Source: Bacillus sp. FJAT-27916
GTDB taxonomy: Bacteria > Bacillota > Bacilli > Bacillales > Pradoshiaceae
NCBI RefSeq assembly: GCF_001183965.1
Contig: NZ_LFZV01000001.1
Coordinates: 1 to 64,000, forward strand
Reading direction: 5' to 3'
DNA length: 64,000 nucleotides
A program made the translations under genes and the position numbers. Of the stretch, positions 6,441-15,232 are shown piece after piece. The notes under the pieces are model-generated. The model was not told where the DNA came from. It did no database searches and saw only the letters and a list, made by a program, of their open reading frames with translations. Numbering within the stretch: position 1 is the first letter of the stretch; each line of letters begins with the position of its first letter.

Positions 6441-8882
6441 CTATTTTTTCTTTTCCGAATAATAGGAGCCATAATAGCTGCTCGCATACCCATAATACTC
6501 AATTCCATCGTATTTGAATTCATAGATGATGGTTGATTTTCTATCATACCAGGTCGGGCCGCCAATCACCCGATAACCGATAAACGAATCGCTTTTCGCT
6601 CCAATTTCTAGCCATTCGAGATCTTCAATCGTGTCGACATCAATTTGCTGCAAAGGGCGATCAAAATCCTCATACTCATTATCAATCAAAGCACCATCAC
6701 TTAAAATCCGCAACGGCTTGGAGCCATAATTTTCAATATGGAGTAACACGGCATACGTAGAGGAATCAGTTTCACTAGATGTCCAAACAGAGAAATTTGG
6801 TTTTTCAACTGTCCGCGTAATGCCGCTGGTAATAGTACTGGCAGGCCCTGCATAAGTATTCTTTCCTACCTTCCGGATGGCTGCGATTTTGTAGTAGTAT
6901 GTGACTCTCTTTTTGACAGATTTATCTGTATAACTCTTATCAGTTGTTGATTTAACTACTTTATAATCGCCGTTTTTGGAGGATGACCGGTAAACCCTGT
7001 ATTCATTAGCTCCACTTACTGATCCCCAGCTAATTTTAATAGCATCAACATGACCGCTTGTTTTGACTGAGGGTACCGCATTAAGTGTTGGTTTTCCTTT
7101 TACTTTACTAGTAAAGGAACTGTAGTACGTTTTCTTGCCGGATTTTACATACGACCTGACTTTATAGTAATAGGTCTTATTTGTGGTTAATTTAGTGTGC
7201 TTAAAAGATGTTGATTCAGTTGATTTAACCTTCGTGTATTTGCCGTTTTTTGTTGTCGACATATATACTTCATAACCCTTGGCTTCATTTGCCTTACCCC
7301 ATAATAAAGTCAGAGAATCATAGGTCTTGGTTGATACCTTTAGTGAGGAAGGGGCAGGGACAAATAGCTTTGCGCTAACAATGCTGGAGTAGGAGCTGTA
7401 AACAGGCTTACTTCCAGCATATGATCGAATTTTATAGTAGTAGGTTTTATTTGTTGTGAGATTCTTATGAATATAAGATGTGGATGTCGTAGATGTTACT
7501 TTTGTATATTTGCCATCCTTGGAGGTCGCCATCCAAATTTCATATCCTTTGGCATCCTGAACCGTGCTCCAAGAGAGTGAGACAGAGTTGTACGTTTTCT
7601 TGGCTATCTTGAAGTTTTGAGGTGAGGCAAGGGAAAGTTTGGCGCTGACAGCTCCTGAATAGGAGGAGTATACAGTTGGGCTTCCTGCTGTATATGCCCT
7701 AATCTTGTAATAATAAGTTTTATTTGTTGCGAGATTCTTATGAGTATAAGATGTGGATGTTGTAGATGTTACTTTTGTATATTTGCCATCTTTTGAGGAC
7801 GCCATCCAAATTTCATACCCTTTGGCATCCTGAACCTTGCTCCAAGAGAGTGAGACAGAGTTGTACGTTTTCTTGGCTACCTTGAAGTTTTGAGGTGAGG
7901 CAAGGGAAAGTTTGGAACTGACAGCTCCTGAATAGGAAGTGTATACGGTTGGGTTTCCTGTATATGCCCTAATCTTGTGATAATAGGTTTTGTTTGTTGC
8001 CAAATTTTTATGAGTATAGGATGTGGATGTTGTAGAAATTACTTTTGTATATTTGCCGTCTTTGGCAGATGCCATCCAAATTTCATACCCTTTTGCATCT
8101 TGTACTTTGCTCCAGGATAGGCTTACTGAGTTATAGGTCTTGTTGGTAACCTTGAGATTAACAGGAGCAGTGAACGATAATTTAGCGCTGATGGTGTTAG
8201 AGAACGGACCATAATAGGTAGTTATATCCTGAGAATAAGCCTTGATTTTATAAAAGTAACTTTTGTTAGTCGCTAGATTTGTGTGGGTAAAGGTTGTATC
8301 TGAGGTGATTTTAACTCGTTTGAAGGTACCATTGGCAGATTCAGCTGCATAGATCTCATATCCTTTTGCGCCAATTACTTGACTCCATGATAGAGTAACG
8401 GAATTATAGGTTGTTTTTGCTGTTTCAAGATTTAGCGGAGCTGTCAGGGAAGTGGCGGCACTGACTATTTGGGAATATTGACTATAAAGGTACATTTCAT
8501 TTGTTTCTTGGACGCCTCTAATCTTGTAATACTTTACAGGGCCAGGAGTGACGTTTTGCAAGGTGTAGGAGATAGATGAAACGGTATCAATCAACGTGTA
8601 TTCAGCATTTGGACCACTTGCTTGATAGATTTCGTAATTTGTGGCTCCCTCTATAGCTGACCAGCTAAGATCAATGGTGGCAGGGGATGTTGCGACTGCT
8701 CGCAAGTCTTGCACCATTGAACCTTCAAAGGGATTCTCCTCCATTTCCCCCTCATCTGAGTTGACTATTAAGCTCTTTTCCTCTTCATTTGATTCAGTCG
8801 GACCTTCAGCAAAAGATACATAGGAACCTACGTTAAAAATAAGAAATACAGCAATGATTAATAATATAAATCCTTTTCTCAT
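6441..8882 (-). CDS. Secreted protein with seven fibronectin type III domains
   Basis: An 813-residue exported protein. The start is ATG 8882 (MRKGFILL), because the GGGGGAT ribosome binding site lies between it and the in-frame ATG at 8894. A signal peptide of about 26 residues is followed by an acidic linker, then seven Fn3 domains of about 91 residues (each with a YNSVSLSW-like strand and TNKTYYYKIRAY-like strand), then a C-terminal beta-rich domain of about 115 residues rich in Tyr. Domains 3 to 5 are nearly identical. No LPXTG or membrane anchor is visible, so it is probably released or bound to the wall non-covalently. Function is likely binding or adhesion; no enzyme domain is present. 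Confidence 0.75.
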   Translation of the reverse strand: MRKGFILLIIAVFLIFNVGSYVSFAEGPTESNEEEKSLIVNSDEGEMEENPFEGSMVQDLRAVATSPATIDLSWSAIEGATNYEIYQASGPNAEYTLIDTVSSISYTLQNVTPGPVKYYKIRGVQETNEMYLYSQYSQIVSAATSLTAPLNLETAKTTYNSVTLSWSQVIGAKGYEIYAAESANGTFKRVKITSDTTFTHTNLATNKSYFYKIKAYSQDITTYYGPFSNTISAKLSFTAPVNLKVTNKTYNSVSLSWSKVQDAKGYEIWMASAKDGKYTKVISTTSTSYTHKNLATNKTYYHKIRAYTGNPTVYTSYSGAVSSKLSLASPQNFKVAKKTYNSVSLSWSKVQDAKGYEIWMASSKDGKYTKVTSTTSTSYTHKNLATNKTYYYKIRAYTAGSPTVYSSYSGAVSAKLSLASPQNFKIAKKTYNSVSLSWSTVQDAKGYEIWMATSKDGKYTKVTSTTSTSYIHKNLTTNKTYYYKIRSYAGSKPVYSSYSSIVSAKLFVPAPSSLKVSTKTYDSLTLLWGKANEAKGYEVYMSTTKNGKYTKVKSTESTSFKHTKLTTNKTYYYKVRSYVKSGKKTYYSSFTSKVKGKPTLNAVPSVKTSGHVDAIKISWGSVSGANEYRVYRSSSKNGDYKVVKSTTDKSYTDKSVKKRVTYYYKIAAIRKVGKNTYAGPASTITSGITRTVEKPNFSVWTSSETDSSTYAVLLHIENYGSKPLRILSDGALIDNEYEDFDRPLQQIDVDTIEDLEWLEIGAKSDSFIGYRVIGGPTWYDRKSTIIYEFKYDGIEYYGYASSYYGSYYSEKKK
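7380..8175 (-). repeat. Near-identical 270-273 bp repeats inside the Fn3 gene
   Basis: Fn3 domains 3, 4 and 5 are encoded by tandem units that are nearly the same at base level. One shared landmark (GAAGTTTTGAGGTGAGGC on the plus strand) recurs at 7611 and 7884, exactly 273 bases apart. This points to recent duplication or gene conversion within the gene. Confidence 0.8.
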
Positions 8883-9022
8883 AATATCCCCCATTTCGAT
8901 TAGTCATCATCTAATTATAGGATATTTGGTAAGCAAAAACTACCATATATTAGAAGGTTCATAAGTTATTTTTTCCTATAAAATGTAAAACAGAAATCTG
9001 CCTTTTGAGGGTTCTTTTATCA

Positions 9023-9057
9023 CAAAAAAGACCTCACCTAAGCATCAGGAGAGGGTC
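9023..9057 (-). terminator. Terminator of the PTS EIIA gene
   Basis: Read on the minus strand, GACCCTC and GAGGTC pair around a loop and are followed by six T. Confidence 0.65.
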
Positions 9058-9099
9058 AATTTCATGAGAATGTTAGCATATTCAATTATTGTAATATAG

Positions 9100-9570
9100 T
9101 TATAAGTTTTTTATAAACATATTCTCTCCCTCCACAACAACCTTTTCATTCTCATCCAGATTTGTGAAAATGACGGGTGTCAGGATAGATGGGACTCTTG
9201 GTTTAATGGCTTCAAAGTCAACCTTCATCAACTCCTGGCGTTTCTTGATCTTTTGGCCGTCCATGACGAGAGGTGTGAATCCATCCCCGTTCAACTGAAC
9301 GGTTTCAAGTCCTACATGGATGAGGATTTCTCTGCCTTTATTGCTTTTCAGGCTGATGGCATGTTTAGTAGGGAAGATGGTGATGACCTCTCCATCAACA
9401 GGTGAGAGGATTGTGTCGTCGGCAGGATCAATGGCAAATCCATCTCCCATCATTTTCTGGGCGAATACAGGATCTGGCACAGTCTCGAGATCAACAACCT
9501 TTCCTTTTAAGGGTACGAGCATCGGGTCTTGATCGTTCGGCTGTTTTTTCTTAAATAGGCTTTTGAACAT
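9100..9570 (-). CDS. PTS glucose-type EIIA component
   Basis: A 156-residue stand-alone EIIA of the glucose family (Crr/YpqE type). The phosphorylated histidine is His85 in ILIHVGLET, and the second active-site histidine is His70 in PTKHAIS. It takes phosphate from HPr and passes it to an EIIB domain. It is divergent from the LacI regulator and faces the sucrose EIIBC, which has no EIIA domain of its own, so it very likely supplies that transporter. Some Bacilli use a shared EIIA for this step, so a dedicated neighbour is informative. AAAGGTGG lies eight bases before ATG 9570. Confidence 0.85.
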   Translation of the reverse strand: MFKSLFKKKQPNDQDPMLVPLKGKVVDLETVPDPVFAQKMMGDGFAIDPADDTILSPVDGEVITIFPTKHAISLKSNKGREILIHVGLETVQLNGDGFTPLVMDGQKIKKRQELMKVDFEAIKPRVPSILTPVIFTNLDENEKVVVEGENMFIKNL

Positions 9571-9750
9571 CTAGATTACCACCTTTGCATGTATTTTGAC
9601 GGAATTGAATCCAACGAGTTTCTTTGGTTGTATTGTAAATCAATTCAAACTATTTACCAAATAATAGGGATTACGTGTGCCCGTTTGTTTCTATGTCTTT
9701 TTAGCTGATTTGTGTAAAATGATAATAGATTTAAAGGGAGGAACGGTTCG

Positions 9751-10740
9751 ATGCTAACGATAAAGGAAATTGCGCAGAGAGCAAATGTTTCGAGAACGAC
9801 GGTTTCTCGCGTCTTGAATAATTCTGGCTATGTAAGCGAAAAGGCGAGAAGTGCGGTTCTGAAAGTTATTGAAGAAACAGGGTATGTTCCAAGCCAGCAT
9901 GCTAAATCCTTGCGGACGAAGAAGACAAAGGTCATTGGGGTCATCCTTCCGAAGATCAGCACGGAGACCTCGAGCCGCCTTGTAAAGGGAATTGATGAGG
10001 TTTTGGGTGAATCGGGCTATCAAATCCTGCTTGCCAATACCAATTTGATTCCGGAAAAGGAGATAGAGAATTTACGGCTGTTAAGAAGCAGGCATGTAGA
10101 CGGAATTATTCTGTCAGCAACGAATACGGAGCCGGAGCTTATGGCGGAAATCAACCAGCTGGCCATTCCTTTTGTTGCGGTTGGACAGGATATGCCAGGC
10201 CACCCCAATGTCGTATTTGATGATTATCAGGCAGCCAAGGATGCCGTGCAAGCTCTTATTGATAAAGGGCATAAGCGAATTGCGTTCATTGGAGTCAGTG
10301 AGTCAGATCCAGCCGTCGGGATACTGCGGAAGAAAGGATATTTGGATGCCATGGCAGCGAGCGGTCTGCCGATAGAAGGTAGCTGGGTTCAAACAGGGAT
10401 TTTTGATTTGGAATCTGGACGTGCCTGCATGAGGGAAATAATGGAGACTTCATCGTTGAGGCCAACGGCTGTTCTTGCTGTGACTGATAGGCTCGCGATT
10501 GGTGCGATGCAGTATGTGAAGGAGTCCGGGCTGGTTATTCCGGATGAAATCGCCATTGCCGGGATGGGAGCATCTGAACTATCGAAGTTTATTACGCCAT
10601 CCTTATCGACCATTGATTTTATGGTCGAGGAAGCAGGGCGCGAAGCAGCAGCTCTAATGCTGGAGTTGATTGATAATAATGGAAAACAAGTTATAAAGAG
10701 GAACATAAAACATAGATTTTTACAAAGGGACAGTATATAA
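9751..10740 (+). CDS. scrR: LacI-family sucrose-locus repressor
   Basis: A 329-residue LacI/GalR repressor. The N-terminal helix-turn-helix and hinge helix (TIKEIAQRANVSRTTVSRVLNN) occupy residues 3-25, followed by a periplasmic-binding-protein-like effector domain. The next genes are the sucrose EIIBC and sucrose-6-phosphate hydrolase, so the effector is probably a sucrose-derived sugar (inference). The likely operator is the perfect palindrome at 10790-10807, between this gene and the transporter. AAAGGGAGG precedes ATG 9751. ScrR is the naming used for LacI-type regulators of such loci; B. subtilis instead uses antitermination at sacPA. Confidence 0.8.
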   Translation: MLTIKEIAQRANVSRTTVSRVLNNSGYVSEKARSAVLKVIEETGYVPSQHAKSLRTKKTKVIGVILPKISTETSSRLVKGIDEVLGESGYQILLANTNLIPEKEIENLRLLRSRHVDGIILSATNTEPELMAEINQLAIPFVAVGQDMPGHPNVVFDDYQAAKDAVQALIDKGHKRIAFIGVSESDPAVGILRKKGYLDAMAASGLPIEGSWVQTGIFDLESGRACMREIMETSSLRPTAVLAVTDRLAIGAMQYVKESGLVIPDEIAIAGMGASELSKFITPSLSTIDFMVEEAGREAAALMLELIDNNGKQVIKRNIKHRFLQRDSI

Positions 10741-10744
10741 TGGT

Positions 10745-10785
10745 TGTGTAATCGATTTCATAAATCGGTTGCACTTTTATTTTAT
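10745..10785 (+). terminator. Terminator of the LacI regulator gene
   Basis: GTGTAA-CGATTT pairs with AAATCG-TTGCAC around CAT, followed by TTTTATTTTATT. Confidence 0.7.
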
Positions 10786-10789
10786 TGTT

Positions 10790-10807
10790 TGTGGAATCGA
10801 TTCCACA
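10790..10807 (+). promoter_or_regulatory. LacI-type operator before the sucrose transporter
   Basis: TGTGGAATCGATTCCACA is a perfect 18-bp palindrome with the central CG typical of LacI/GalR operators. It lies 65 bases before the EIIBC start. It also resembles a catabolite-responsive element but differs from that consensus at two symmetric positions, so the local repressor is the better candidate. Confidence 0.75.
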
Positions 10808-10872
10808 TTGAACTAATGTACGTATCTTTTTTGAAAAATGGGATGGAATAGAATGAGAAGGGGTGAATGGCA

Positions 10873-12276
10873 ATGTCAGAGAATCGCAGAATTGCAGAGG
10901 AAGTGATTGAAGCCGTTGGAGGAAGGGAGAATATTTCCTCTGTGGCTCATTGCGCAACAAGACTCCGCATCATGGTGAATGACAAGGAATTAATTGATCA
11001 GGAGAAGGTAGAGGGCATCCAGAAGGTTAAGGGAGCGTTCTTCAATTCAGGTCAATACCAGATTATATTCGGAACCGGTACCGTTAATAAGGTATATGAA
11101 GAGGTGGAGGGACTCGGCCTTTCCACTATGAATCCTTCTGACCAGAAGAAGGAGGCTGTTAAGAGCGGAACCCGCTTCCAGCGGGCCATTCGGACATTTG
11201 GGGATGTCTTTGTTCCAATTATTCCGGTGCTTGTTGCAACGGGATTATTCATGGGACTTCGCGGTCTCCTGATGCAGGAGCAAATACTCGGGTTGGTTGG
11301 ATTGACACCTGATGACGTATCCGGCAACTTCCTTCTCTTTACGGAAGTATTAACAGACACGGCCTTTATCTTTTTGCCGGCCCTTGTCGCCTGGTCAACA
11401 TTTCGGGTATTTGGAGGAAGCCCAATCATTGGGCTGGTACTTGGCTTAATGCTCGTGTCACCGTCCTTGCCGAATGCATGGGCGGTTGCGGGCGGGGATG
11501 TGACACCGCTTGAATTCTTCGGCTTTATTCCGGTTGTCGGCTATCAAGCCTCTGTTCTGCCGGCATTTATTGCCGGAATCATTGGGGCTAAATTAGAGAG
11601 GGCCATTAGAAGGCGTGTACCGGAATCATTGGATTTAATTTTGACCCCATTTTTGACACTGCTTGTGATGATTGTTTTATCCCTGCTTGTTATCGGGCCA
11701 ATCTTCCATACGGTTGAGAATGGTATTTTGACTGCCGCAAAAGCTGTCCTTTCATGGCCATTTGGCATCAGCGGGCTGATTATTGGCGGCTTGAACCAGA
11801 TCATCGTGATTACAGGTGTCCACCATGTCTTTAATATGCTCGAGATCCAGCTGCTTGCTGAATTCCAGAGTAATCCTTATAATGCCATCGTCACCTGTGC
11901 AGTCGCTGCCCAGGGTGGTGCGACATTAGCGGTTGCCATGAAGACAAAATCAACGAAACTGAAGGCGTTAGGTTTCCCATCCGCCTTATCAGCATTCTTA
12001 GGAATTACAGAGCCAGCCTTGTTTGGGGTTAATTTACGCTACGGGAAACCATTTATTATGGGTCTAATCGGCGGGGCTGTCGGCGGCTTTCTGGCCTCTC
12101 TATTCCAATTGGAGGCAACGGGAATGGCGGTAACAGTAATCCCAGGGACATTGCTTTATTTGAACGGACAGCTTCTTGCGTATATTTTGGTGAACCTTGT
12201 TTCAATTGCAGTAGCGTTCGCACTCACCTGGATGTTTGGCTATTCAGATAAGATGAAGAAGGAAATCGAACAATAA
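10873..12276 (+). CDS. scrA: PTS sucrose-specific EIIBC
   Basis: A 467-residue membrane permease that imports and phosphorylates sucrose to sucrose-6-phosphate. The EIIB domain comes first, with the phosphorylated cysteine in HCATRLR (Cys27). The EIIC domain follows from about residue 105, with around ten membrane segments and the family's GITEPALFGVNLRYGKP motif. There is no EIIA domain, which the gene at 9100 probably provides. I chose ATG 10873 because the AAGGGGTGA site is nine bases before it; ATG 10867 is only three away. The next gene hydrolyses the product. Trehalose or beta-glucoside PTS is less likely given that neighbour. Confidence 0.85.
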   Translation: MSENRRIAEEVIEAVGGRENISSVAHCATRLRIMVNDKELIDQEKVEGIQKVKGAFFNSGQYQIIFGTGTVNKVYEEVEGLGLSTMNPSDQKKEAVKSGTRFQRAIRTFGDVFVPIIPVLVATGLFMGLRGLLMQEQILGLVGLTPDDVSGNFLLFTEVLTDTAFIFLPALVAWSTFRVFGGSPIIGLVLGLMLVSPSLPNAWAVAGGDVTPLEFFGFIPVVGYQASVLPAFIAGIIGAKLERAIRRRVPESLDLILTPFLTLLVMIVLSLLVIGPIFHTVENGILTAAKAVLSWPFGISGLIIGGLNQIIVITGVHHVFNMLEIQLLAEFQSNPYNAIVTCAVAAQGGATLAVAMKTKSTKLKALGFPSALSAFLGITEPALFGVNLRYGKPFIMGLIGGAVGGFLASLFQLEATGMAVTVIPGTLLYLNGQLLAYILVNLVSIAVAFALTWMFGYSDKMKKEIEQ

Positions 12277-12282
12277 TAAACG

Positions 12283-12315
12283 AAAGGCAGGCGAGTGTCG
12301 TTCTGCCTTTTATTC
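12283..12315 (+). terminator. Weak intercistronic terminator or processing hairpin
   Basis: AAAGGCAG pairs with CTGCCTTT, followed by TATTCAT. It lies between scrA and scrB and may lower scrB expression relative to scrA. Confidence 0.5.
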
Positions 12316-12344
12316 ATAAAAAAATGAGTGAGGATGGTTATACC

Positions 12345-13796
12345 ATGTCAGAGAATGATCAGCTGCTGCGGCTATGGGCGCGGGAAGTGACGGATAAATA
12401 TCATAAAACAGTACAGCAAGACCCTTATCGGCTGCACTACCATCTCATGCCGCCAGTTGGACTGTTGAATGACCCGAATGGATTGATTCAGTTTAAGGGT
12501 GTATACCATGTCTTTTATCAATGGAATCCATTTGAAACAGCCCATGGCGCAAAGTTCTGGGGACATTACACATCAAGGGACCTGCTGCATTGGCAGGAGG
12601 AGCCAATCGCGCTTGCCCCGAGTGAATGGTATGACAAAAATGGCTGCTATTCCGGGAGTGCGATTGAATGGGAGGGGAAAATGTATCTCTTCTATACCGG
12701 GAATGTGAAGCAAGCAGACGGGGCGCGGGAAACCTATCAATGTCTAGCTGTTTCAGAGGATGGCATTCACTTTGAGAAGGTTGGGCCTGTTTTGCAGCTT
12801 CCGAAAGGCTATACCGCTCATTTTCGTGATCCGAAGGTATGGAGGCAGGGTGACCGATGGTTCATGGTTCTAGGTGCACAAACTGTTAAGGAGCAAGGAG
12901 CTGTCGCCCTCTTCCACTCAAAGGATTTATATGAATGGGAGGAGGCCGGGACGATAGCTGGCAGCGGACTGAATGGATTAGATGATTTCGGCTATATGTG
13001 GGAATGTCCGGACCTCATTCACTTAGATGGAAAGGACATTCTTCTTGTATCTCCGCAAGGCTTGGAGGCTAGTGGGCGTGACTATCAAAATCTCTTTCAA
13101 TCCGGTTATTTTGCCGGGGAATTTGATGAAAGGGAGTTTGCCTATGAGCACGGGCCCTTCACTGAGCTTGACCGTGGGTTTGACTTTTATGCTCCGCAAA
13201 CCTTCATGGACGATACTGGACGGACCATTCTCTATGGGTGGATGGGGATGACAGATGAAGCAGAACAGCACCAGCCGACAATCTCCCACCGCTGGGTGCA
13301 CGCCTTGACAATGCCAAGAGAGCTTCATTTCGAGAATGGATGCTTGTATCAAAGCCCTTTGAATGAAATGAAGGGACTTCGAGAGAATAAGGTCCAAGCT
13401 GAGCTAGTCCTTGATGGAGCAGGGCAATTTCCCCCTCCGATTGGCGGCAAATCAATCGAGCTCATGATTGAGCTCCTTGAACTGCAGGGCGGCAAGTTTA
13501 CCATCACCCTCCGAAACAGCGCTGAACTCATTTATGATGCGAATAAGAATGAAGTCATCTTGAAGAGAAGGAACGTCAAAACAGGAGCACTTGAATCAAG
13601 AACCTGTGTCATCTCCTCTCTTTCAAGAATTCACGTCTTTCTTGATCACTCCTCCTTGGAGATTTTCTTGAACGGGGGCGAGAAGGTTTTTACCGCCCGT
13701 TATTTTCCCAAACCAGACGATGAAAGTATTGCCTTTTCTGGAGAGGCAGTTGTTCGGGTGGAGAAGTGGGATTTGCAAGGGTTTGTGGTTGATTGA
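12345..13796 (+). CDS. scrB: Sucrose-6-phosphate hydrolase, GH32
   Basis: A 483-residue GH32 enzyme that splits sucrose-6-phosphate into glucose-6-phosphate and fructose in the cytoplasm. The three signature blocks are present: LNDPNG (nucleophile Asp43), FRDPK (Asp162) and ECPDL (acid/base Glu220). The C-terminal 130 residues form the beta-sandwich module. There is no signal peptide, in line with an intracellular substrate. ATG 12345 is preferred over 12324, since a GAGG site precedes only the former. It follows scrA by 68 bases with a weak hairpin between, so both are probably one operon under the LacI repressor. Confidence 0.9.
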   Translation: MSENDQLLRLWAREVTDKYHKTVQQDPYRLHYHLMPPVGLLNDPNGLIQFKGVYHVFYQWNPFETAHGAKFWGHYTSRDLLHWQEEPIALAPSEWYDKNGCYSGSAIEWEGKMYLFYTGNVKQADGARETYQCLAVSEDGIHFEKVGPVLQLPKGYTAHFRDPKVWRQGDRWFMVLGAQTVKEQGAVALFHSKDLYEWEEAGTIAGSGLNGLDDFGYMWECPDLIHLDGKDILLVSPQGLEASGRDYQNLFQSGYFAGEFDEREFAYEHGPFTELDRGFDFYAPQTFMDDTGRTILYGWMGMTDEAEQHQPTISHRWVHALTMPRELHFENGCLYQSPLNEMKGLRENKVQAELVLDGAGQFPPPIGGKSIELMIELLELQGGKFTITLRNSAELIYDANKNEVILKRRNVKTGALESRTCVISSLSRIHVFLDHSSLEIFLNGGEKVFTARYFPKPDDESIAFSGEAVVRVEKWDLQGFVVD

Positions 13797-13850
13797 TGGG
13801 ACAGCAATAATCATCATACATGAAGAAGGAGACCAATGTGGCCTCCTTCT

Positions 13851-14228
13851 TCATACCTCTACCTCACTTACCAGCGCCATCGTATTCCCCTCCGAATCAC
13901 GGAAAAAGGCCATCCACGTCTCTACCCCGTTCATTTTGGTGATGATATGAGGTTCACCTGTAAAGATAACCTCCTTTGATAGGAGCTCCTCATAAGCTCC
14001 AAGTATTTCTTCTACTTGAAAATAAAGAACAGAGCTGGAGCAGGCGAATTCCTCCTTCTCCGGCAAGGAAAGCATGATACGCAGACCATTGAGGTCGAAA
14101 AAGGCCATACGGTCGGTTTGGAATAAGAGGGGAAGGCTGAGTATATCTTTATAAAAGGCGGCAGCACGGTTAAGATCTTTGACAGGAATACCAATTTGAC
14201 TGATTTTCTGGAGAGAATGGTTGGTCAT
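13851..14228 (-). CDS. VOC-family (glyoxalase/dioxygenase fold) protein
   Basis: A 125-residue protein with one vicinal-oxygen-chelate domain: ISQIGIPVKDLNRAAAFYKDILSLPL at the start and the FFRDSEGNTMALVSE ending typical of glyoxalase-type proteins. Such proteins bind a metal and act in isomerisation, dioxygenation or drug binding. The canonical metal histidine of the first strand is replaced here by isoleucine-glycine (QIGIPV), so activity is uncertain. It is a single gene converging on scrB. AAAGGGAAAGATG-type spacing supports ATG 14228. Confidence 0.7.
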   Translation of the reverse strand: MTNHSLQKISQIGIPVKDLNRAAAFYKDILSLPLLFQTDRMAFFDLNGLRIMLSLPEKEEFACSSSVLYFQVEEILGAYEELLSKEVIFTGEPHIITKMNGVETWMAFFRDSEGNTMALVSEVEV

Positions 14229-14421
14229 GGGTCATCTTTCCCTTCTGGATTATAGGTTTTTGTGTAAAAATTTGTTAATTCTATTATCCCATGACATAGA
14301 TTTGTGTATCAAGTGCAGCTTTATGAGTAATCAATCCATTTTCTGTTATTTATCATGGCCATTACGATTCTATTAAGTATGACCTCTTTGAGATGAAAGA
14401 GGGAGAGTAGTCTTTAATGAA

Positions 14422-14460
14422 CAGGGGGAAGGTCTATGCGCCTTCCCCCTAATCTTTTTA
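14422..14460. terminator. Hairpin at the 3' end of the CtaG gene
   Basis: GGGGGAAGG pairs with CCTTCCCCC around TCTATGCG, next to the CtaG stop codon. The T run lies on the plus-strand side only (TAATCTTTTT), so termination of the minus-strand gene would be imperfect. Confidence 0.45.
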
Positions 14461-15231
14461 ACCATCAAAGGCAGCCCGCGGCCTTGCCGCCTTATACCAA
14501 TGCCAGCAAAGGATAAAAATAATCGCTGCATCCACGAGGTCCCCACCATAATACATAAGCATGGTACCTGATTGAGCCTCGGTTGCTGAAACCCCTTCTG
14601 GGGGATTGGCATATAAATATTTAGCAAGGATACTATGCAAGGCTAGTGAAAGGACGAGTATGATCGCTCTAGTAAGATAGGAAACACGATGATAAATGGG
14701 ATCCACATAGATGAGTGAAATGGTAAATACGTATCCCGCTAGAAAGATATGGGCATGAATGAACACGTGCAACCACATATGCTCATGCATAAGGGAGTAT
14801 AGGCTTGTCGTATAAAGAAACCATAAACCGCCGATATTGAGAAATGCGGCTGTAATCGGATGGGTGACCCAGCCGATTGGACGGCTTTTAAGCCCTTTGG
14901 ATAACAGCCTTGCTAGCCTTGTAGGCAGGGCGCGAAGTATGAGCATTATCGGAGCGGCCAGGGCAATCAATAATGGAGCGAGCATGCCGAAGAAGAGATG
15001 GCCGGCCATATGGGCGTGAAAATCGTAGTGAGCGCGCTCAGCTAACGGCCCTGCAACAGATAGAATGGCAAGGCCAGTCCCCAGACATAGCATAACAGTA
15101 CGATAGGGAGGCCATGGCCTATATGTTCGATTGGTTTTAAAGACAGCCAAGATATATACAATGAAGATAAGGATAAATGGGATGCTTAACAAGATCTGAG
15201 GCAGGATGGCTAATGGTGCATGATGATGCAT
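14458..15231 (-). CDS. ctaG: CtaG-type cytochrome c oxidase assembly membrane protein
   Basis: A 257-residue integral membrane protein of the caa3-type CtaG family. It has about seven hydrophobic segments and histidine-rich motifs (MHHHAP at the start, HMAGHLFFGM, HEHMWLHVFIHAHIFLAGY) that could bind copper. In B. subtilis CtaG is needed for an active caa3 oxidase. ATG 15231 lies one base after the upstream stop, so the two genes are probably translationally coupled. The usual ctaCDEF genes are not nearby. The partner is a DUF2243 protein, a pairing that I recall from other Bacillales and Actinobacteria, which may mean a distinct copper or respiratory role. Confidence 0.75.
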   Translation of the reverse strand: MHHHAPLAILPQILLSIPFILIFIVYILAVFKTNRTYRPWPPYRTVMLCLGTGLAILSVAGPLAERAHYDFHAHMAGHLFFGMLAPLLIALAAPIMLILRALPTRLARLLSKGLKSRPIGWVTHPITAAFLNIGGLWFLYTTSLYSLMHEHMWLHVFIHAHIFLAGYVFTISLIYVDPIYHRVSYLTRAIILVLSLALHSILAKYLYANPPEGVSATEAQSGTMLMYYGGDLVDAAIIFILCWHWYKAARPRAAFDG

Positions 15232-15232
15232 A

